Positions 48,114 to 54,180 of a DNA stretch of 64,000 nt are shown piece by piece. A program made the translations under genes and the position numbers. The notes under the pieces are model-generated. The model searched no databases. It was not told the DNA's origin and worked only from the letters and a program-made list of their open reading frames with translations. Source of the DNA: Nocardioides sp. SLBN-35 (GTDB lineage: Bacteria; Actinomycetota; Actinomycetes; Propionibacteriales; Nocardioidaceae). The stretch is from NCBI RefSeq assembly GCF_006715725.1, contig NZ_VFNU01000001.1, positions 1,116,001 through 1,180,000 of the forward strand. Direction: 5' to 3'. How positions within the stretch are numbered: the stretch's first letter is position 1; each line of letters begins with the position of its first letter.

Positions 48114-49378
48114 CGGCTGCTCCGGTCCGGAGCGCCCGGCCGGGAGGCGGTGGCCAGGCGTCGGAGCACGGAACGGCCGACCCGGTCGCCGGAGACCAGT
48201 GCGCCCTGGATCGAGCTGGTGTCGCGGTGGTCGCCCGCGACCCACACCCCGGCGCCGGGCAGGTACGCCGGCCGGCGCAGCGGGTGCGGGGCGGTCATGG
48301 ACGGCAGCGCGAACGGGACGTCGTGCGTGGCGACCAGGTCCCAGTCGTCGTCGGGAGCATGGTGCAGCGTGGCGGCGGTGCGTCGCGCGGTGGCGGCGTC
48401 CACTCGCGCCCGGCCGTCGGTGTGCAGCACCGAGGTGGCCACGAGTGCCCGCCCGTCGTTCGAGTACGACGGTGCCGACGCCGTGAGGACCACCGAGTTG
48501 GTGACGCCCGAGCCGTCCGCGTCGACGGCGAGCGTCCCGTCCAGTCCCTGCCACGGGCGGGCCGCGAACCAGAAGGTCGTCACGCCGCGCGGCTGCGGCG
48601 CCGTGCCCAGCGCAGGCACCAGGGACGGCGCCGTCCAGGGGTCGGTGGCGACCACGACCGCGCGGGCCTCGAGGGTGGTGCCGTCGGCGAGCGTGACCCG
48701 GTCCGCCCGCACCTCGGCCACGGGGCTGTCGAGCCGTACGGAGCCCGGCGGAAGCTGCCGGGCGAGGGCGTGGGGGAGGGCCTGCATGCCGGTCGACGGC
48801 ACCGCCGAGCGGCCGGTGGCGAACATGCGCATCATCAGGTCGGTGAACACGCGGCTGGTCGTCAACTCGTCCTCGAGGACCACGCCGGAGACGAACGGCA
48901 CCAGGACGTCTCGCACCAGGCCGGTCGGCAGGGTCGCCCACGCCTCGCCGGCCGTCACGTCGCGGCGCTGCTTGAGCCGGCCGGCGTCGGTGGCGAGCAC
49001 CGAGCCGGCGTACCGGGCGAGTGCGGCCTTCCCGCGCAGCCCGGTGGCGGAGGACGCCAGTGCGCGCAGGGGCGCGGTCGGCGAGGAGGCCGGGTGCGGC
49101 AGGTCGTGCAGCCGTCCGCCCCGCCGGACGCGGATCCCGCTCGGCAAGGGACGCAGGTCCAGGTCCCGTAGCCGGACCGCTCGCCGCAGGGCGGGATAGG
49201 CGGTGTTGATCACCTGGAACCCGCGGTCGACCGTGAAGCCGTCCACGACGTCGCTGCGCACGCGCCCGCCGACGCGGTCGCCGGCTTCGACCACCAGCGC
49301 GGCAACGCCCTCCCGGTGCAGCCGGGTCGCGCACGCGAGTCCGGCGAGACCGCCGCCGACGACGAGGACGGGGACCAT
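48110..49378 (-). CDS. FAD-dependent amine oxidase / protoporphyrinogen-oxidase-like protein
   Basis: A 422-residue flavoprotein. The N-terminal VLVVGGGLAGLACATRLHRE (4-23) and VVEAGDRVGGRVRSD are the FAD dinucleotide and GG-doublet motifs of the amine oxidase/phytoene desaturase superfamily. The C-terminal GVWVAGDHRDTSSIQGALVS closes the FAD domain. Members oxidise porphyrinogens, carotenoids or amines; the substrate here is unknown. It is co-directional with the sigma-region-2-like gene (stop and start share one base) and with the epimerase. Confidence 0.85.
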   Translation of the reverse strand: MVPVLVVGGGLAGLACATRLHREGVAALVVEAGDRVGGRVRSDVVDGFTVDRGFQVINTAYPALRRAVRLRDLDLRPLPSGIRVRRGGRLHDLPHPASSPTAPLRALASSATGLRGKAALARYAGSVLATDAGRLKQRRDVTAGEAWATLPTGLVRDVLVPFVSGVVLEDELTTSRVFTDLMMRMFATGRSAVPSTGMQALPHALARQLPPGSVRLDSPVAEVRADRVTLADGTTLEARAVVVATDPWTAPSLVPALGTAPQPRGVTTFWFAARPWQGLDGTLAVDADGSGVTNSVVLTASAPSYSNDGRALVATSVLHTDGRARVDAATARRTAATLHHAPDDDWDLVATHDVPFALPSMTAPHPLRRPAYLPGAGVWVAGDHRDTSSIQGALVSGDRVGRSVLRRLATASRPGAPDRSSR

Positions 49379-49683
49379 CACGCGCCGACCGGGAGGGCGT
49401 CGGTCCGGGACAGGGGCGGCATCAGGTCGGGCGACAGGCTCAGCAACCACGCCCGCGCGCTCAGCCCCGACCCGGCCTGAGCGGCGGCGTGCAGCCAGGC
49501 GCCGACGTACCTCCTGGTCGTCGAGTCCTTCGCGAGTGCGGGGTCGCCGTGGCGGCACAGCTCCAGGCGCCAGGTGACGGCGCAGGTCGCGTCGTAGAAA
49601 TCGAGGAAGGCCTCGACATCGCCGGTCGCGGCGCGCACGAGGAGGCGCCGCAGGTCGGCGTCGGACGGGTTCGCCTTGCTCAT
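49378..49683 (-). CDS. Small protein resembling sigma-70 region 2 only
   Basis: A 101-residue protein. DLRRLLVRAATGDVEAFLDF, YDATCAVTWRLELCRHGDPA and GSGLSARAWLLSL resemble region 2 of ECF sigma factors (LLxRxAxGDxxAFxxLYD ... SARAWLLxL), but no region 4 follows. It has a clear AAGGGGAG site 5 bases before ATG 49683. It is first in the operon divergent from the MerR-DICT gene. It could be a sigma remnant, an anti-sigma-like binder or a regulator; the comparison is by eye. Confidence 0.6.
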   Translation of the reverse strand: MSKANPSDADLRRLLVRAATGDVEAFLDFYDATCAVTWRLELCRHGDPALAKDSTTRRYVGAWLHAAAQAGSGLSARAWLLSLSPDLMPPLSRTDALPVGA

Positions 49684-49700
49684 CGGATCTCCCCTTGGCC

Positions 49701-49727
49701 TAAACAAGAACATCAACAATCTGTTTA
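49701..49727. promoter_or_regulatory. Operator candidate TAAACA...TGTTTA between sigma-like and MerR-DICT genes
   Basis: TAAACA (49701-49706) and TGTTTA (49722-49727) are exact reverse complements with a 15-base spacer, in a strikingly AT-rich 54-bp divergent promoter. They suit binding by the adjacent MerR-type dimer. Confidence 0.5.
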
Positions 49728-49731
49728 AGAT

Positions 49732-49737
49732 TAGGCT
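49732..49737 (+). promoter_or_regulatory. -10 box of leaderless MerR promoter
   Basis: TAGGCT is followed by 6 bases (which include an ATG) and then ATG 49744. Confidence 0.45.
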
Positions 49738-49743
49738 ATGAGC

Positions 49744-50646
49744 ATGGACCAGGACCTCGACGCGACGCAACCCCCGGCAGGCTCGGGCGTCGCGGACGAG
49801 GAGGGCCGCGAGGGCGAGCTGACCATCGGCGACCTCGCGCGCCGCGCGGGCGTGAGCACGGCCGTGCTGCGGATGTGGGAGTCCCGGCACGGGTTCCCCG
49901 AGGCGCGCCGCCTGGCCAGCGGGCATCGCCGCTACACGGAGGACGACGTCGACCTCGTCCGACAGGTCCTGCGGCGCAAGGCCGCCGGCGTCCGGCTCGA
50001 GGTGGCCATCGCCGAGTCCGCGGCGAGCGCTGCGCCGGCGACCCCGTCGATCTTCGCGGAGCTGCGGCGGCGGCACCCCACGCTGGCGGTGCACCGGCTG
50101 CGGAAGTCCACGCTCATCGCGCTGTCGTGGGCGATCGAGGACGAGTGCTGTGCGGTCGCCGACCATCCGGTGCTCTTCGGCGCCTTCCAGCGCGGCAGGT
50201 TCTACGAGGCCTCAGCCGGACGCTGGGCCGAGCTGTCCCGGGTCGCTCGCTCGGCGATGGTCTTCGCCGACGAGTGGGACCCCGGGGCCCGCGCGGACCG
50301 CGGGCCGGTGCGGGTGGACCTGGCAGCCGACGCCCCGATGCGGCGCGAGTGGGCGGTCGTCTGCGACGCGCTGGACTCCCCGGCGTGCCTGTCGGCGTGG
50401 GAGCTGCCCGGGCAGTCCGGCGTACCGGACCGGGAGCGGGTCTTCGAGGCGGTGTGGACGGTCGACCCGGTCGCCGTGCGGGACGCCGCCCGGGTCGCGG
50501 CAGGCGTGGCAGCCGGCGCGGGAGTGGCCGAGGCGATCCCGCTCCTCCACGACCTCGCCGAGCCGCCGGCCTCGCGGATCACCACGCCGGTCGCGGTCAC
50601 CGCCCTCTTCAACCGGGTCGTGGCGTACGTCGACCGGCTGGTCTGA
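49744..50646 (+). CDS. MerR-family regulator with DICT sensory domain
   Basis: A 300-residue regulator. Residues about 24-75 form a MerR helix-turn-helix (LTIGDLARRAGVSTAVLRMW, then ESRHGFPEARRLASGHRRYT). The remainder matches the DICT domain, which in bacteria often accompanies light sensing (SIFAELRRRHPTLAVHRLRK, LSWAIEDECCAVADHPVLFG). No B12-binding motif is present. The divergent operon (sigma-like, FAD oxidase, epimerase, CPBP) is its likely target, and light or redox stress is a possible signal. ATG 49744 is preferred from the -10 spacing; ATG 49738 would add two residues but abuts the -10 box. Confidence 0.85.
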   Translation: MDQDLDATQPPAGSGVADEEGREGELTIGDLARRAGVSTAVLRMWESRHGFPEARRLASGHRRYTEDDVDLVRQVLRRKAAGVRLEVAIAESAASAAPATPSIFAELRRRHPTLAVHRLRKSTLIALSWAIEDECCAVADHPVLFGAFQRGRFYEASAGRWAELSRVARSAMVFADEWDPGARADRGPVRVDLAADAPMRREWAVVCDALDSPACLSAWELPGQSGVPDRERVFEAVWTVDPVAVRDAARVAAGVAAGAGVAEAIPLLHDLAEPPASRITTPVAVTALFNRVVAYVDRLV

Positions 50647-50655
50647 CCGGTCGGG

Positions 50656-50922
50656 TCAGTCGTCCTCCGGGGCCAGCACCGGCAGCGTGCCGTCGACGAC
50701 CGCCTGGCCGATGCTCTCGCGCAGCCGGTCGCAGACCGGCGGCAGTCCCTTGATGGCGGAGCCGGGGGACCAGGAGGTGCAGGCGGCCATCGCCTCGTCG
50801 GACCACTGGACGGAGGTCTGCTGCCAGCTGGCCTTGCGGACCAGCACCCGCGCGGCGCACGACGTGCACGTCAGCGGGTGCATCGGGGCCTCGGCCAGCC
50901 GGTTGTCCGGCCGCACGCCCAT
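50656..50922 (-). CDS. Small cysteine-containing protein downstream of kshA, unknown function
   Basis: An 88-residue soluble protein. HPLTCTSCAARVLVRKASWQ contains a CxxC pair, with further Cys in MAACTSW and PPVCDRL. It has a Trp-rich middle and an acidic tail. Its start overlaps the kshA stop by one base (TGATG), so it is translated with kshA. Mycobacterial kshA is also followed by an unassigned gene. The cysteines could bind iron-sulfur or zinc, but there are too few spacing matches for a ferredoxin. Not recognised. Confidence 0.6.
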   Translation of the reverse strand: MGVRPDNRLAEAPMHPLTCTSCAARVLVRKASWQQTSVQWSDEAMAACTSWSPGSAIKGLPPVCDRLRESIGQAVVDGTLPVLAPEDD

Positions 50923-52124
50923 CAGGCGTCCTGGGGCTGGGGGACCGCTGCGGCAGACTCGGCGGCGGCCTCGGCGCGGCGGGCGAGGTTCTCCTCGACC
51001 TCGCGCTTCCAGGCCTCGACCGGCTTGGTGGTGTCGAGCTCGAACTCGAAGCGCTCGGTCATCTCGGGGGTGACCTGGTCGGCGTCGACGTAGAACTGCT
51101 CGTACCAGCGGCGCAGCTGGTAGACCGGGCCGTCCTCCTCGCACAGCAGCGGGTTGTCGATCCGGGTCTTGTTCTTCCAGATCTCGACGTCCTGCTCGAA
51201 GCCGAGGCGGACCGTGGCGACCATCTTCGCGGCCAGCGCCTCGGCGGCGGCCGGGTCGTCGTCCTCGACCTCGGGGCGCTGCATGCTGATGCCGTAGAGC
51301 AGCATGAAGGAGTTCTCGTCGATCGGGTAGTGGCAGTTGATCAGCACGGTGCGGGTGTCGCCGTGCTCGTAGTGGTAGATCAGGTCGTCGATCATGAACG
51401 ACGGGCCGTGGTACGTCGCCACCGACGTGTTGCCCAGGCGCTTCGGGGCGCCGATGGCGACCTCGGCGGGCCGCATGTCGTCGCGGTTGACGCCCTTCTG
51501 CAGCTGGGTCGCCGTGTGGCCCTCGAAGGTGTTCTTGAAGTACGTCGGGAACGCGTGGTGCACGTAGAAGAAGTGCGCCATGTCCACGACGTTGTCGATG
51601 ATCTCGCGGCAGTTCGTGTTGACGATCGTGCTCGCCCACGCCCAGTCGGTCCAGGTCGGGTCGGACGGGCCGCCGTCGATGAGAGGGATGGCCTGCTCGG
51701 GGATCGGGGCCTTGCCCTCGTGGTCGTGCCACACGAAGACCAGGCCGTCCTGCGTCATCGCGTGCCAGGTGCGGGTGCGGGCACGCAGCGGGACCCGCCG
51801 CGAGTACGGGATCTGCTTGCAGCGGCCGTCGCCGCCCCAGCGCCAGTCGTGGAACGGGCAGGCGACCTCGTCGCCCTTGATCGATCCCTGCGACAGGTCG
51901 CCGCCCATGTGGCGGCAGTACGCGTCGAGGACCTTGATGTCGCCCTGGCTGTCGGCCCACACGACGAGCTTTGTGCCGAACGCCTGGATCGAGTGCGGCC
52001 TTCCGTCGCGGAACTCCTTCTCGAGACCGATGCAGTGCCAGCCGCGGGCGAACCGGGCGGGGGCGGCCTCGAACTCGATGTGGCGGACCTCGTCGGCGCC
52101 CGTGCTGTTCTGCACCGCAGTCAT
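50922..52124 (-). CDS. kshA: 3-ketosteroid 9-alpha-hydroxylase, oxygenase component (Rieske)
   Basis: A 400-residue Rieske non-heme-iron oxygenase collinear with mycobacterial and rhodococcal KshA. The Rieske cluster ligands are Cys70-x-His72 and Cys89-x-x-His92 (AYCRHMGGDLSQG, ACPFHDWRWGGDGRCKQIPY). The mononuclear iron site lies in NVVDMAHFFYVHHAFP (Asp181, His184, His189). The blocks PSFMIDDLIYHYE, NKTRIDNPLLCEEDGPVYQL and RRWYEQFYVDADQVTPEMT are near-identical to KshA. It opens steroid ring B together with KstD. The KshB reductase is not in the window. ATG 52124 has GAGGAGA 5 bases upstream; an ATG at 52154 is less likely. A 15-bp palindrome lies about 108 bp upstream. Confidence 0.93.
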   Translation of the reverse strand: MTAVQNSTGADEVRHIEFEAAPARFARGWHCIGLEKEFRDGRPHSIQAFGTKLVVWADSQGDIKVLDAYCRHMGGDLSQGSIKGDEVACPFHDWRWGGDGRCKQIPYSRRVPLRARTRTWHAMTQDGLVFVWHDHEGKAPIPEQAIPLIDGGPSDPTWTDWAWASTIVNTNCREIIDNVVDMAHFFYVHHAFPTYFKNTFEGHTATQLQKGVNRDDMRPAEVAIGAPKRLGNTSVATYHGPSFMIDDLIYHYEHGDTRTVLINCHYPIDENSFMLLYGISMQRPEVEDDDPAAAEALAAKMVATVRLGFEQDVEIWKNKTRIDNPLLCEEDGPVYQLRRWYEQFYVDADQVTPEMTERFEFELDTTKPVEAWKREVEENLARRAEAAAESAAAVPQPQDA

Positions 52125-52231
52125 CTCGATCTCCTCGTGGTGGGGCTGGGTCATGAGCTCGTGGGGGCGGGGACGGAGAGCCCTGCCGATGCTGGGACGT
52201 TATGGACGGCGAACCCGTCTGGGCACGAAGG

Positions 52232-52246
52232 TCCCGCTGATCGGGA
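52232..52246. promoter_or_regulatory. Shared 15-bp palindrome, site 1 (kshA / SDR divergent promoter)
   Basis: TCCCGCTGATCGGGA is a near-perfect palindrome. The same pattern occurs at 56625, 56715 and 63712. Here it serves the space between kshA and the SDR gene starting at 52288. Confidence 0.65.
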
Positions 52247-52287
52247 TCCCCGGCCGAGTGCGTCGACGGCGGGGCTTCCCTACCGTC

Positions 52288-53076
52288 ATGACCTCCATCA
52301 CAAGCCAGTCCGCACCTGCCCCCGATACCGCTTCCGGCCGCGTCGCCGACAAGGTCGTCATCGTCACCGGCGGCTCGCGTGGCATCGGTGCCGCGTGCGT
52401 CCGCCGGCTCGTGCAGGAGGGCGCGCGGGTGGTCATCGCCGACGTCCTGGAGGCCGAGGGCAAGGCGCTCGCCGACGAGCTCGGCGACCGGGCGTCGTAC
52501 GTCGCCCTCGACGTGACCAGCGAGGACGGCTGGGAGCGGGCGATCGCCGAGGCGGAGGCCGCCTTCGGGCCGGTGTCCGGCCTGGTCAACAACGCCGGCA
52601 TCGTGCACGTCGACCCCATCGAGCAGCACAGCGAGGCGGACTACCGCCGCGTCATCGACGTCAACCAGGTCGGTGTCTTCCTCGGCATGAAGGCCGCGAT
52701 CCCCTCGCTGCGCAGGGCCTCCGTGGCCGGCGTGGGCGGCTCGATCGTCAACATCTCCTCGACCGGCGGCCTGATCGCGTACTCGCGGATCATCGGGTAC
52801 GTCGCCTCGAAGTGGGCCGTGCGCGGCATGACCAAGACCGCGGCCCAGGAGCTCGGCCCCGACAACATCCGGGTCAACTCCGTGCACCCGGGCTTCACCC
52901 GCTCCGAGATGACCGCCAACTCCGCGCGGTCGCACGAGGGCGCCCAGCACCAGCCCCTGGCCCGCCAGGCAGAGGCGGTCGAGATCGCCAACCTCGTGCT
53001 GTTCCTGATCTCCGACGAGTCCAGCTACAGCACCGGATCCGAGTTCGTCGCCGACGGCGGCTTCACCTCGCTCTAG
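52288..53076 (+). CDS. Short-chain dehydrogenase/reductase (hydroxysteroid-dehydrogenase-like)
   Basis: A 262-residue classical SDR. The cofactor motif is TGGSRGIG (27-34), the NNAG motif is at 101-104, and the catalytic set is Ser157/158, Tyr171 and Lys175 (GYVASK). VRVNSVHPGFTRSEM and the C-terminal YSTGSEFVADGGFTSL resemble bacterial 3-alpha/20-beta-hydroxysteroid dehydrogenases. Asp in IADVLEAEG after the second strand suggests NAD(H). It would oxidise or reduce a hydroxyl/keto group. It is divergent from kshA and co-directional with the next SDR 38 bases downstream. Substrate inferred from context. Confidence 0.85.
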   Translation: MTSITSQSAPAPDTASGRVADKVVIVTGGSRGIGAACVRRLVQEGARVVIADVLEAEGKALADELGDRASYVALDVTSEDGWERAIAEAEAAFGPVSGLVNNAGIVHVDPIEQHSEADYRRVIDVNQVGVFLGMKAAIPSLRRASVAGVGGSIVNISSTGGLIAYSRIIGYVASKWAVRGMTKTAAQELGPDNIRVNSVHPGFTRSEMTANSARSHEGAQHQPLARQAEAVEIANLVLFLISDESSYSTGSEFVADGGFTSL

Positions 53077-53114
53077 GCACCCGCCGCCGAGCGCACCGAC
53101 AAGGAGAGACACCC

Positions 53115-53933
53115 ATGAAGGACTTCAACGGCAAGGTCGTCGTCATCACCGGCGCCGGCGCCGGCATCGGCCGCGAGCTCGCGGTCCAGCTCGCCCGCGA
53201 GGGTGCCCGGCTGGCTGTGTCCGGACGCAGCATCGCCAACGTCGAGGAGACCGCCGAGCTGTGCCGCAAGGCCGGCGCCGAGGCCCGCGCGTACGAGGTC
53301 GACGTCACCGACCGCAACGCGGTCATCAAGCACGCCGACGAGGTCGTCGCCGACTTCGGCAAGGTCAACGTCGTCATCAACAACGCCGGTGTCTCGCTGG
53401 TCGCCAGCGTCGACGAGGTCAGCTGGGACGACCTCGACTGGATCGTCAACATCAACTTCTGGGGCGTCGTACACGGCACCAAGGCGTTCCTGCCGCACGT
53501 CATCGCCTCCGGCGACGGCCACATCGCCAACATCTCCAGCATGTTCGGCCTGGTCGCCTGCCCGACGCAGAGCGGCTACAACGCCACCAAGTTCGCGGTC
53601 CGCGCGTTCACGGACTCGCTGCGCCAGGAGATGAGGATGTACGAGCACAAGGTGGGCGTCAGCAGCGTCCACCCCGGCTCGATCCGCACCGACATCGCCA
53701 AGAAGGCCCGCGCCGGCGGCGACCGCGACGTCGCCCAGCTCGCCGCGAACTTCGACCGGATCGCCAAGATGACGGTCGAGGAGTGCGCCGACATCATCAT
53801 CAAGGGCATCCGCAAGGACAAGGCGCAGATCCTGTGCGGCAACGACGCCAAGTTCATGGCGGTCCTGCCGCGGGTCATGGGCCCGGGCTACCAGAAGGTC
53901 ATCACCGCGCTGTTCAAGAAGGACGTGAAGTAG
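53115..53933 (+). CDS. Short-chain dehydrogenase/reductase
   Basis: A 272-residue classical SDR: TGAGAGIG at 12-19, NNAG at 89-92, Ser141/142, Tyr155 and Lys159 (SGYNATK). After the core it continues DSLRQEMRMYEHKVGVSSVH, AKKARAGGDRDVAQLAANFD and KDKAQILCGNDAKFMAVLPR, a long C-terminal tail typical of lipid- or retinol-dehydrogenase-like SDRs. AAGGAGAG lies upstream of ATG 53115 in the same leader found at 58502. It probably forms an operon with the preceding SDR. A hairpin follows 24 bases after the stop. Confidence 0.85.
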   Translation: MKDFNGKVVVITGAGAGIGRELAVQLAREGARLAVSGRSIANVEETAELCRKAGAEARAYEVDVTDRNAVIKHADEVVADFGKVNVVINNAGVSLVASVDEVSWDDLDWIVNINFWGVVHGTKAFLPHVIASGDGHIANISSMFGLVACPTQSGYNATKFAVRAFTDSLRQEMRMYEHKVGVSSVHPGSIRTDIAKKARAGGDRDVAQLAANFDRIAKMTVEECADIIIKGIRKDKAQILCGNDAKFMAVLPRVMGPGYQKVITALFKKDVK

Positions 53934-53957
53934 CCACCCCCTCGTCCGTCGTACGAC

Positions 53958-53992
53958 GAAGCCCCCGGATGCATCGAGCGTGCGGGGGCTTC
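53958..53992. terminator. Terminator hairpin after the SDR pair
   Basis: GAAGCCCCCG (53958-53967) and CGGGGGCTTC (53983-53992) form a perfect 10-bp stem with a 15-base loop. It lies between the plus-strand SDR and the convergent phosphotransferase-like gene. Confidence 0.75.
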
Positions 53993-54180
53993 TCGCTCCG
54001 GACGTCGAGGAGGTTGCGCAGCAACCGTCACGAGACGACGCGAGGTGATGCCGGAACCGTCCGCAGACAGTCCCGGCATCACCTCGCCTGGTCTCGTGAC
54101 GCGCCACGACCTTGCTTGCTCCGCGGCGCGAGCTCGTCGGCGCTCCTCGACCTTCGGCCGCTGACCGCGGGTTCGCGAGC

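Noticed and set aside
52125-52287. KstR operator in front of kshA
   Set aside because: I searched for AACnnGTT and found none; a different palindrome (TCCCGCTGATCGGGA) is present instead.
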